From positions 124,001 through 188,000 of the forward strand of contig NZ_JACOFU010000004.1 of assembly GCF_014284275.1 (NCBI RefSeq): a stretch of DNA of 64,000 nt, written 5' to 3'. Below the pieces are notes generated by a model, which worked only from the letters and a program-made list of their open reading frames with translations, was not told the origin of the DNA and ran no database searches. The DNA is from Affinundibacterium amnicola. Its GTDB lineage: Bacteria; Pseudomonadota; Gammaproteobacteria; Burkholderiales; Burkholderiaceae_D. A program made the position numbers and the translations under genes. Shown piece by piece: positions 27,994-36,376 of this stretch; positions within the stretch are counted from its first letter, which is position 1, and each line of letters begins with the position of its first letter.

Positions 27994-29673
27994 TTATAGA
28001 TTTCCACGTTTAAGCTCATTCACGGCAAAATCGGCTGCACGTGCAGTCAACGCCATATACGTCAAGGAAGGATTAACACACGAACTTGAAGTCATGCATG
28101 CACCGTCGGTAACAAAAACGTTAGGCGCATCCCAGACTTGATTGTTTCCATTTAAAACTGAAGACTTGGGGTCGCGTCCCATGCGCGCTGTACCCATTTC
28201 ATGGATACCTGATCCTACAGCGTAGCCATTGTCGTAGGTGTAAACATTCTTTAGACCTGCCGCAGTGAGCATTTCTTTCGCATCGTTCACCATATCGATA
28301 CGCATACGTTTTTCATTGTCTTTCAGTTCGACGTCCATCGCCAAAACAGGCAAACCCCATTTATCTTTTTTGGTACGGTCGAGACTGATCTTATTCGAAT
28401 GATCGGGCAGCATTTCGCCAAAGGCCGTGATATTGAAACCCCAATTCTCAGCCGGTACACTCATTGCTTCTTTCAACTCTTTACCAATCGTGAATTCAGC
28501 AATCTCAACGCCTCGTCCACGCCCCGCTCCACCTTGATAGCCAAAGCCACGCAGATAATCGCGCTTATCGTCATAGACATTACGGAAACGCGGAACATAA
28601 ATACCTGTCGGGCGACGTCCAAAATCATACTTATCGCCAAAACCTTCCACCGTACCACCCGCGCCTAATTTGAAATGATGATCCATCACATTGTGACCGA
28701 GCTCGCCGCTACTACTACCTAAACCACCTTCCCACACATCGGTGGCTGAGTTCATCAGTACCCAAGTTGAGTTAAACGAAGATGCACAAACAAACACGAT
28801 CTTGGACTTGAATTCATAGGTTTGATTGGTCTCTGCATCTAACACTTCAACACCACGTGCACGTTTCGTATTCTTGTCATAAAGAATTTGCGTCACAATA
28901 GAAAATGGACGCAAAGTCAAACGATTAGTCGCCATTGCCGCAGGCAAGGTTGAAGATTGCGTACTGAAATAGCCGCCAAACGGGCAGCCACGCCAGCACC
29001 GGTTGCGATACTGGCAGTTCACGCGATTTTGTAAAGGTTCGGTAATGTTTGCAGAGCGCCCAATAATCAAATGACGCTGACCTTTGTAAATTTCTTCCAA
29101 CCGTTTCTTCACATGTTTCTCAGCGCAATTCAGTTCCATTGCGGGCATGAAGTGTCCATCGGGTAAAACATCCAAACCATCTCTACTACCTTGTATGCCT
29201 GCGAATTTCTCCACATAACTATACCAAGGCGCGAGATCGTCATAACGAATCGGCCAATCAACACCGATTCCTTCCTTGGCATTCGCTTCGAAATCCCAGC
29301 GGTTAAAGCGATAACTTTGACGTCCCCACATCAACGAACGACCACCTACCTGATAGCCACGGAACCAGTCAAATCGTTTTACTTCCGTGTAGGGGCTTTC
29401 ACTGTCTTTCGCCCAAAAATCAAGTACCGTTTCATTCAAAGGATAATCACGTTTCAACACTGGATAGTCTTCGATCATCTTTTGTGTTCGACCACCACGA
29501 TGAGGAAACTCCCAATTCTCTTTCATGGCGTTGACATAATCCTTCACGTGCTCCACATTGCGACCACGTTCCAGCAACAAAACGTTCAAGCCTTTTTCGG
29601 TTAACTCTTTGGCTGCCCAACCACCACTAATGCCAGAGCCAATCACAATCGCGTCATAAAAATTCTCGTCCAT
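27994..29673 (-). CDS. GMC-family FAD-dependent sugar dehydrogenase with Fe-S cysteine motif
   Basis: The 559-residue flavoprotein has the FAD fold AIVIGSGISGGWAAKEL at the N-terminus and the GMC active site near the C-terminus: His in GSGIHEMGTARMG and Asn in SSCVNPSLTYM. A motif Cys220-x5-Cys226-x3-Cys230 followed by Pro and Gly matches the position where bacterial FAD glucose dehydrogenases bind a [3Fe-4S] cluster, so it should be an electron-transferring dehydrogenase, not an oxidase. No signal peptide is present; it is expected to hitch-hike with the Tat-exported small subunit. With the DUF1080 protein next door, oxidation of a sugar or glycoside at C3 is likely. Confidence 0.92.
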   Translation of the reverse strand: MDENFYDAIVIGSGISGGWAAKELTEKGLNVLLLERGRNVEHVKDYVNAMKENWEFPHRGGRTQKMIEDYPVLKRDYPLNETVLDFWAKDSESPYTEVKRFDWFRGYQVGGRSLMWGRQSYRFNRWDFEANAKEGIGVDWPIRYDDLAPWYSYVEKFAGIQGSRDGLDVLPDGHFMPAMELNCAEKHVKKRLEEIYKGQRHLIIGRSANITEPLQNRVNCQYRNRCWRGCPFGGYFSTQSSTLPAAMATNRLTLRPFSIVTQILYDKNTKRARGVEVLDAETNQTYEFKSKIVFVCASSFNSTWVLMNSATDVWEGGLGSSSGELGHNVMDHHFKLGAGGTVEGFGDKYDFGRRPTGIYVPRFRNVYDDKRDYLRGFGYQGGAGRGRGVEIAEFTIGKELKEAMSVPAENWGFNITAFGEMLPDHSNKISLDRTKKDKWGLPVLAMDVELKDNEKRMRIDMVNDAKEMLTAAGLKNVYTYDNGYAVGSGIHEMGTARMGRDPKSSVLNGNNQVWDAPNVFVTDGACMTSSSCVNPSLTYMALTARAADFAVNELKRGNL

Positions 29674-29725
29674 ATTTTTCTTCTTAAAGTGTATTTCTCA
29701 ATCTTTTTCGGGTTTCGTGTTTTGT

Positions 29726-31345
29726 TCAAAGACGGCGGATCTTCATGTTTCTAAAACTGACCGCATCACCATGATCCTGCAAACCAATATGCCCTTTTTT
29801 TGATTCGCCAAAACCTTGCATATTGCTGAATTTGCTTTTCTTAACTAAATCTTTCCAGGCGTCTGTCCATAAACGGGTATTCAAAACATGACGTCCATTC
29901 AGATAGAAATCCAATTCGCCGCGGTCACTCACAATATCGACGAGATTCCATTGTCCTGGAGCTAAGGCAACGGCCTCGGTTGCCTCAATCAAATCGTATA
30001 AATCCCCTGCGCGATGTTTGAAAATTTTTCCGTCGGCGTGACCATCATTGTCTAACACTTGCATTTCTAAGCCCGTGTTCCAGGCGTAAGGAAACTGTTT
30101 CGCATCTTCGTTCACATACAGGAAAATGCCACTGTTACCGTTCTTCTGCAGCTTCCATTCCAATTGCAAATGGAAATGATCAAATTGTTCATCGGTGACA
30201 ATATCGCCACCTCCAGAGGTTTGCCATCCATCTTTTTTACTAACATCTAATTGCAATTCGCCTTGATAGATTTTCCAGGCGCTTCCAACTGACGCTTTAC
30301 CATAAGCGTGCCAACCTTGGGTGCTCTTGCCGTCAAACAGAAGTTTCCAACCATTGGCCTGCTCACTTGGTGTTAGCGCATTGTGAGGGCGAGCAGCACC
30401 TGCTTTTCGTGCCGCGATAACAGCTTTCAATCCACGTAAAGATTGTTCTACACTTTGCATCGGGCTTAATCCATTTGGGTACTCTTCCTGTTCAACCACT
30501 ATCCATTCGGTACCACCAACCTGAACATTCGCCTGATACAAAGCGTCCCAATCAATATTGTCTTGTCCGATGATGGTCGTATAAAATTTCCCACCATCGG
30601 TCTGAGCGGACTTCACCGGCAATTTGCTTTTATAGTGTGTCGTCAAGGTACGACCGGGATAACGCTTAACAAACAAAACAGGATCTTTACCTGCGTAACT
30701 CGTCCAGCCAACGTCTTGCTGCAAAATGACCTCATGTGGCGTATTTTTTGCAATAGCATCCCAATACGTTTGACCTTCAAAGGTGTTCATTTCGACGCTA
30801 TGGTTATGGAAACCAATTCGCATGCCGAATGGCCTTAACTGTTTAGACAGTGAACTTAAATCCTGCGCTAATAATTTCACACCGACAGGATCGCCCGCGC
30901 GCGCATCGCTTGGCACGATGAGCTTAGTGCATCCAATATCTTGATAAAACTTAACGACCTTGGCGAAGCTATCTGGCTTTAGCTGTGCGATAGCAACATG
31001 CGCACCCGATACTTGTAAACCGGTTTTATCCAAAAATCGTTTCAAACCTGGCGCATCATTTTTATAGAGGCCAAAATCTCCCGCGAATTCGACACCTTGG
31101 AATCCCATCGCAGCAAGCTTCTTTAGTGTGCCTTCAAAATCTTTACTAACATCTTCTTTTACAGACCACAGTTGCACACTCAGTTGAGGGAACTGAGTGG
31201 ACTTAACTGCATTCTGACTGCTTACGGGCTGACTATTTGCAGTCTGACTTGTTTGCCGGGCATGAACGATGCTGGGACTCAATAGGCTCAAACTCAACAA
31301 CATACCCACTCCCAAGTAGCTAATTTTGTGAAACGAATTTTTCAA
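29726..31345 (-). CDS. Secreted TIM-barrel isomerase fused to a DUF1080 (3-keto-glycoside hydrolase-type) domain
   Basis: The 539-residue protein has a Sec-type signal peptide (cut near residue 29, after VHA). Residues 50-310 are an AP-endonuclease-2/xylose-isomerase-like TIM barrel with Glu in GFHNHSVEMN, an Asp in LQQDVGWTS where the usual Asp-x-x-His has a Trp, and Glu in VVEQEEYPNG. From about residue 330 there is a DUF1080 domain (WKLLFDGKSTQGWHAYG, GNSGIFLYV, FYLNGRHV, GHIGLQDHGDAVSFRNMKIR). DUF1080 proteins cleave 3-keto-glycosides. The fusion suggests that cleavage and the following isomerisation or elimination are coupled in the periplasm. It lies 52 bp before the GMC gene. Confidence 0.9.
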   Translation of the reverse strand: MKNSFHKISYLGVGMLLSLSLLSPSIVHARQTSQTANSQPVSSQNAVKSTQFPQLSVQLWSVKEDVSKDFEGTLKKLAAMGFQGVEFAGDFGLYKNDAPGLKRFLDKTGLQVSGAHVAIAQLKPDSFAKVVKFYQDIGCTKLIVPSDARAGDPVGVKLLAQDLSSLSKQLRPFGMRIGFHNHSVEMNTFEGQTYWDAIAKNTPHEVILQQDVGWTSYAGKDPVLFVKRYPGRTLTTHYKSKLPVKSAQTDGGKFYTTIIGQDNIDWDALYQANVQVGGTEWIVVEQEEYPNGLSPMQSVEQSLRGLKAVIAARKAGAARPHNALTPSEQANGWKLLFDGKSTQGWHAYGKASVGSAWKIYQGELQLDVSKKDGWQTSGGGDIVTDEQFDHFHLQLEWKLQKNGNSGIFLYVNEDAKQFPYAWNTGLEMQVLDNDGHADGKIFKHRAGDLYDLIEATEAVALAPGQWNLVDIVSDRGELDFYLNGRHVLNTRLWTDAWKDLVKKSKFSNMQGFGESKKGHIGLQDHGDAVSFRNMKIRRL

Positions 31346-31390
31346 TTTTTGTCTCCAACTAAATGTCTATCTTTTGTTGATTTTCCTAAA

Positions 31391-32140
31391 TTACGAAGCC
31401 ACTTTCGTTTGTTCTGCTAGTAACGAGAATTGTCGTGGTGTCATACCAATCACTGCACGAAACTCTTTAGTAAAATAGCTTTGATCGCAAAATCCCGTTT
31501 CAGAAAACGCTTTCTTAATGCCATATCCCGTCGCTAATAATTTACAAGCTTGGTGAATGCGTAAGTGCTTGATGTACTGTATTGGCGTTTGCGAAAAATG
31601 TTTTTTGAATTTGCGTTCAAAGGTGCTTAAAGACATGCACGCCAGTTCCGCCAGATCAGCAATATTGATGTCATTCATATACTCGCGTTGCATGTACTCG
31701 ATACTCGATTTAAAGACCTGAAATGGTTCAATAATATTTTGCGACCGCTCTGCATCTCGACTAAAACCCTCCACTCCAACGATCACGCCTTTGCGGTTCC
31801 TAATCGGCGTTTTAGTCGTAAACAACCAAAACAATTTACCGTTCACACCGACCACGACCTCAAATTTGTCTTTGACCACAAGTGTCCCTGCCATCACAGC
31901 GAGATCGTCTTCACGAATACGACTGGCAACATCGTGACTCAAGAAATCAAAATCAGTTTTACCGATGACATCTTCGGCACTTTCCAAATCAAATTTTTCT
32001 TGCAGAAGTTTGTTGGCACAAACGAATTGCCCATTGCAATTTTTTGCAAAATAGAACGTATCGGAAAGTAGATCGAAGATGGCATAGGGTGACGAGATGC
32101 CGTGCTTCGCATAAAAATTCTTAACATCCATTGCCGTCAT
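31391..32140 (-). CDS. PAS-AraC family transcriptional regulator
   Basis: The 249-residue protein has an N-terminal PAS domain (residues about 18-130; YFAKNCNGQFVCANKLLQEKF and GVNGKLFWLFTTKTPI stretches) and a C-terminal AraC-type double helix-turn-helix (NIADLAELACMSLSTFERKFKKHF, then GFCDQSYFTKEFRAVIGMTPRQF). The PAS domain should bind a ligand or cofactor. The gene is embedded in the sugar operon, 45 bp before the DUF1080 gene and 48 bp after the transporter gene, so it is likely the local regulator and could autoregulate. Confidence 0.9.
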   Translation of the reverse strand: MTAMDVKNFYAKHGISSPYAIFDLLSDTFYFAKNCNGQFVCANKLLQEKFDLESAEDVIGKTDFDFLSHDVASRIREDDLAVMAGTLVVKDKFEVVVGVNGKLFWLFTTKTPIRNRKGVIVGVEGFSRDAERSQNIIEPFQVFKSSIEYMQREYMNDINIADLAELACMSLSTFERKFKKHFSQTPIQYIKHLRIHQACKLLATGYGIKKAFSETGFCDQSYFTKEFRAVIGMTPRQFSLLAEQTKVAS

Positions 32141-32188
32141 TGAATATCACAATCTGAAGTGAGAAATTTATCCGTCGCGAAGCGTAGC

Positions 32189-33484
32189 CTATGCAGCCAT
32201 TTTCTTGCTCTGGTGACGATCGTGCAACCAGATCGCCGCAAAAATTGGCAACAAAATTAGGGGCACCATCGCGATAGCTTGAAAGGATTCTCTTGACGCG
32301 ATTTGGATGACTTGGGCGGATTGCTCTGCAGTTAATGTAGCCAGTTTTTCAGCGCCACCGGCTGCGAGATTTTTTGCTTCATCGAAAATTTTCCCAAGCG
32401 CCGGCAATAGAAACTGTATCGCCATACCCCCAGTAAATCCCATCAAACCCAACGCCAAGGCACCACCACGAACAAAGCGTTCAGAGACAACCGCCAACAT
32501 CGTCGGCCACATAAAACAAACGCCAGCACCCCAAATTGTGGCTGCCAGTAAAGCGGTCACTGGACTATTTGCGCGGCTGAGTGCGAACAAGCCTATCGCT
32601 GCCAACAAACTACTCACCCACAACAAACCGATGCTGGATAACCGATGCGCAATCGGACCTGCAAAATGACGCATTACAAACATGAGGGTGCTAACATAGA
32701 TCAGAATGAAAATGCCACTCATTCCAACGGTATGACTCAAAGTAAGATCAACCCACTGACCGGGAGCGAGTTCGCTTGAGGTCGTCAACCACATGCAGCA
32801 TAAGAAGACCAAAAATTGCGGACGACGATACAGTTCACGACACATGTCTGCATAAGAAACACCCTGCGCAACACGCTCGGTGACGGGAAAAACTTGACCA
32901 CGCACTAGCATGATAATTGCGAAGGCTGGCAAGCAAAGCACCACCAAATTTGTTTGCCAAGGCAATCCAAAAGCTTTGACTGCAATACTGAATAATCCGC
33001 CAAACACAATGCCCGCTGGCCACCAGGCATGCAAGATGTTGAGGCGCTTAATCTTGTTATCAGGATCGATACTGACGACCAATGGATTCACTGCACCTTC
33101 GACGCCTCCCCATCCTAAGCCGGTCAACATTAAACCAATCAAGACGATGGTATAACTGCTCGCATCGACTGGGCGGATCGAAGCCCACAACACCAGTAAG
33201 CTTCCGACCAAGTTGCTCAAGGCAGAGAAAACCAAAATACGTTTGGAGCCCAAAATATCGACCAATGAGCTCCCGATGAGTAGTGTGAAAGCGAAACCAA
33301 GAAAGGTCATACCTAATGCCTGACCGACCATGGTTGCTGACTGTGCAGCATCAATCACATTGAAGATTTTCACACGCAAATCATCTGCTATTGCGGCGCG
33401 CACGGCGAAGCCTAAACCGATCGTAAAAATCGCCAAGTTCGAAGTAAACAACAAACGTGCATTGAAATTAGCTTTTGTCTCCAT
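32189..33484 (-). CDS. MFS transporter, likely sugar/glycoside uptake
   Basis: The 431-residue protein has about twelve membrane segments and resembles the FucP/NarK-like sugar MFS type seen in carbohydrate clusters (e.g. LTGLGWGGVEGAVNPLVVSIDPDNKIKRLNILHAWWPAG, residues about 115-155). It would carry the periplasmic products or the intact sugar across the inner membrane. Its ATG is preceded by AAAGGAAAGC. It is followed 48 bp later by the AraC gene and heads the tightly spaced part of the operon. Confidence 0.85.
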   Translation of the reverse strand: METKANFNARLLFTSNLAIFTIGLGFAVRAAIADDLRVKIFNVIDAAQSATMVGQALGMTFLGFAFTLLIGSSLVDILGSKRILVFSALSNLVGSLLVLWASIRPVDASSYTIVLIGLMLTGLGWGGVEGAVNPLVVSIDPDNKIKRLNILHAWWPAGIVFGGLFSIAVKAFGLPWQTNLVVLCLPAFAIIMLVRGQVFPVTERVAQGVSYADMCRELYRRPQFLVFLCCMWLTTSSELAPGQWVDLTLSHTVGMSGIFILIYVSTLMFVMRHFAGPIAHRLSSIGLLWVSSLLAAIGLFALSRANSPVTALLAATIWGAGVCFMWPTMLAVVSERFVRGGALALGLMGFTGGMAIQFLLPALGKIFDEAKNLAAGGAEKLATLTAEQSAQVIQIASRESFQAIAMVPLILLPIFAAIWLHDRHQSKKMAA

Positions 33485-33543
33485 TTGCTTTCCTTTTTTT
33501 AATGTATTGGAAATGCTTTATTTTTTGCATCGCGCCAAAACTT

Positions 33544-33566
33544 GCCTGCAAATTAGGCTTGCAAAT
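33544..33566 (-). promoter_or_regulatory. Direct repeat, candidate operator upstream of the sugar operon
   Basis: GCCTGCAAAT (33544-33553) and GCTTGCAAAT (33557-33566) are a 10-bp direct repeat with one mismatch and a 13-bp period, about 60-82 bp upstream of the MFS start on the minus strand. It is a candidate site for the PAS-AraC protein. The rest of 33485-33947 has no gene; it holds the presumed operon promoter and the short palindrome ATGTCGCGGACAT near 33631. Confidence 0.35.
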
Positions 33567-33947
33567 GAGACTTAATAAAATAAATTCAGTTCACTCACGC
33601 CGACTTTACAACAGCATATTTTTATTACGATGTCGCGGACATAGTAGCAAGCAAAATGACGAAGCACTATGGATAAATCCGCAAAAAATATAAGAAAATC
33701 GGCAAATAGGCATTTTTCATAGAAGTGATAAGACGACACAATGGTGCATTTTCTCCAAGCTTGCAGCACATCCTCGCTTCAATTCTTTGCAAGTTCAAAA
33801 ACTAAGATTGTTGATCACCAAAACAAACGATCCATTGTGCGCCACGGCATTTTTTCATTGAAATAAAATGTCGAGCTCTCCGAATCAAGGGGAGGTGACT
33901 TCGCTTTTCTTAAAACCAAATTAAGCCATGTTTATGATGGCGCGCAA

Positions 33948-35345
33948 CTAGATTTTTACCTCCATTACGCGGCCATTCTTACGACTACTCTCCGCCATAA
34001 AACCCATAATGTGGCTTTCGATCGACTCATCAATAGTTGAAGTCAATAGCGCTGGATTTTGCTGAGCAACCGCCTGTACAAAATCTTTGACGAGTAACCA
34101 ATCACCACCGCCATGACCACTGTTTTTGTATCCGGCAACATCCTCGGCATCAGGAACAAATCGCATCTCTTTTTTGGTTCGGAAATCATGAACAACGAGC
34201 TCATTCATATCACCAACCATATCACCCATCGCACCCATCACTCGTGTACGTATTCCGTGATACGCGGTAAAGGCTTCCATAGAAAAACTGGCCGTGACGT
34301 TGTCACTGAACTGTATGCTCGATACGTAATGATCGGGTTGGTCGTTATCCATGCGATAGACACAGCGGCCATAATTACTAGTTTTAAGTCTCTCGAGCGC
34401 AGCAAGTTTGCGATCAGGAACATTTTCAGGAATGTCTAAAACATGCGATCTGCCAACGACGTCGACATACTCCTTAATAGCGGAATAAGGGCAAGAGCGT
34501 TCGACCAGACATCCATCGGTACAACGAGCAGTACTACCTGCTGGTGCATTTTCGCGGCGGAACCATTTTAGATTACCCATCGCGACAATTTTTTCAGCTT
34601 TTTTATCAATGACCCATTTCATGATATCGAGGTCATGGCAGGACTTCGCTAAAATAATCGGCGTAGTCTGTTTTGAGTTATGCCAGTTGCCACGCACGTA
34701 AGAGTGCGCCATATGGGTGTGTTCAATTGGCTCAAGATGCTGCATGCTAATGACTTCACCAATTGCGCCTTTGGCGATCAACTCTTTCATCTTGACGAAA
34801 TACGGCGCGTATCGCAATACATGGCATACAGCGACAATTCGCCCAGTCTTTCTGGCCAAAGCCAAAATATTTCTACATTCTCTTTCCGTGGGCGCGATTG
34901 GTTTTTCCAGTAACACGTCGTAACCGAGACGCAAAGCTTGCATACAAGGCTCGTAGTGAAGATTGTCCGGCATCGAGATGATCACCGCATCTGCCATTTT
35001 TGGTTTTTTAAATACATCTTCCCAAGTATCGAATCGGTTCGCAGCCTCAATTTGATGTTTTTTTGCGTATTTCTCATTACGAAAAGCGACTGGTTCCGCG
35101 ACGCCAATCACTTTAAGTTGCTCCGGAAATTGCGTCGCATAATTTCCATAAACATTTCCTCGACTTCCAGCACCACAAGTAATCACCGTGACAGGTTTGG
35201 ATATGGGTTGGTGATTCGAATTTTCTCCAATCAGGTAACTATAAGTATTCTCTCCAACTCGCGCCAAAACATCCGTCGTGACAATGCCAGTTCCTAAACT
35301 TAAGCTGAGCGTTTTCAGTAAATTTCTACGATTCATTATGTTCAC
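33948..35345 (-). CDS. Tat-signal Gfo/Idh/MocA oxidoreductase (GFOR-like)
   Basis: The 465-residue protein carries an N-terminal twin-arginine-like signal (NRRNLLKTLSLSLGTGIVTT) and then a Gfo/Idh/MocA Rossmann domain (ITCGAGSRGNVYGNYA) with the Lys-Pro motif in LLEKPIAPTE and an active-site-like KSCHDLDIMKW. A Cys pair in RCTDGCLVERSCPYSA is typical of this long subfamily. Exported members such as glucose-fructose oxidoreductase keep their NADP tightly bound, so periplasmic redox on sugars is possible. It is on the same strand as the sugar operon but 463 bp upstream, so it may be transcribed on its own. Confidence 0.85.
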   Translation of the reverse strand: MNIMNRRNLLKTLSLSLGTGIVTTDVLARVGENTYSYLIGENSNHQPISKPVTVITCGAGSRGNVYGNYATQFPEQLKVIGVAEPVAFRNEKYAKKHQIEAANRFDTWEDVFKKPKMADAVIISMPDNLHYEPCMQALRLGYDVLLEKPIAPTERECRNILALARKTGRIVAVCHVLRYAPYFVKMKELIAKGAIGEVISMQHLEPIEHTHMAHSYVRGNWHNSKQTTPIILAKSCHDLDIMKWVIDKKAEKIVAMGNLKWFRRENAPAGSTARCTDGCLVERSCPYSAIKEYVDVVGRSHVLDIPENVPDRKLAALERLKTSNYGRCVYRMDNDQPDHYVSSIQFSDNVTASFSMEAFTAYHGIRTRVMGAMGDMVGDMNELVVHDFRTKKEMRFVPDAEDVAGYKNSGHGGGDWLLVKDFVQAVAQQNPALLTSTIDESIESHIMGFMAESSRKNGRVMEVKI

Positions 35346-35690
35346 CTTTTTATTAAAATGAAGATGGATTGACTACAAACTCGATCGATTCCACTTTGCG
35401 CGTTAAGCAATCATCTTTCGGCAAATGTAAGGCTAACACCATTCGCTTCGATATTTTATAAATATATTTAATTTAAGTAAGGGAAATATTAACATCCGTT
35501 TTTTAGGATTCTTTGGTCTAAAATCTGCAAAACATGAAAGTATTTCGGCAATCAACTGTTTTATACGTTGATTAGAAGTTAGTGTCATCGGAGTTTAGCT
35601 ACAAAGCATTTGTCCACGATTGATGATTTTGGTCTTCGAAAACAGCATAAGGAAGCTGGCAGTCGCGACATTGCATTTGCACCAAGAAAA

Positions 35691-35721
35691 ATGGCCTATA
35701 AATCAGAGAGTTATAGGCCAT
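35691..35721 (-). terminator. Rho-independent terminator after ssb
   Basis: ATGGCCTATAA and TTATAGGCCAT form a perfect 11-bp stem around TCAGAGAG region bases, followed on the minus strand by TTTTTC. It lies about 28 bp past the ssb stop. The remaining 35346-35690 is AT-rich with a probable promoter for the Gfo/Idh/MocA gene and nothing else recognised. Confidence 0.88.
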
Positions 35722-35748
35722 TGTTTACTTATATTAACTTACCAGGTT

Positions 35749-36264
35749 TCAGAACGGAATATCGTCATCCATATCCGAGAAATTCGGTGCTGGACGCTGA
35801 GCCGGAGCTTGACGTGTTTGTTGCACCGGCGCGCTGTAGGCTTGCTGTTGCTGACGTGGCGCTGGAGCACCGCCGCCGTAGCCGTCATCATCCATAGGAG
35901 CACCGCCACCGCCGCCCATGCCTTGGCGACTGCCTAGCATTTTCATTTCATCGGCACGGATGTCAGTTGCGTATTTTTCTACGCCGTCTTTGTCGGTGTA
36001 CTTACGTGTACGCAAGCTACCTTCGATGTAAACCTGTGAACCTTTTTTCAGATATTGACCAGCGATCTCTGCTAATTTGCCAAAGAAAGTCACGCGATGC
36101 CATTCGGTCGCTTCTTTCTTTTCACCGGTTTGTTTGTCTTTCCACGATTCTGTGGTTGCTACTGCAATGGTGGTCATTGCATCGCCACTTGGCATGTAGC
36201 GGGTTTCTGGATCACGGCCCAGATTGCCAATAATTAACACTTTATTCAAAGATGCCATATTCAA
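35749..36264 (-). CDS. ssb: Single-stranded DNA-binding protein
   Basis: The 171-residue protein has the N-terminal OB fold ([62 protein letters not shown]) followed by a Gly/Gln/Pro-rich linker and the acidic tip DMDDDIPF that recruits partner proteins. It protects single-stranded DNA in replication and repair. The ATG after AGGAGAC fits. The preferred start may be the second Met (36258). It sits downstream of an MFS gene and near uvrA, as in many Betaproteobacteria. Confidence 0.97.
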   Translation of the reverse strand: MNMASLNKVLIIGNLGRDPETRYMPSGDAMTTIAVATTESWKDKQTGEKKEATEWHRVTFFGKLAEIAGQYLKKGSQVYIEGSLRTRKYTDKDGVEKYATDIRADEMKMLGSRQGMGGGGGAPMDDDGYGGGAPAPRQQQQAYSAPVQQTRQAPAQRPAPNFSDMDDDIPF

Positions 36265-36376
36265 TGTCTCCTACACTCAAAAATAATTTATCAACGTAAC
36301 TCGCGTGTTTCAATAGATCAAAAATGTTTTCCCTACAGGAGGACAAATTTGCTTACTGCGTTTCTAAAAATCTTGG

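Noticed and set aside
33631-33643. ATGTCGCGGACAT palindrome upstream of the sugar operon as an operator
   Set aside because: Its arms are only five bases, which is expected by chance in a 460-bp spacer.
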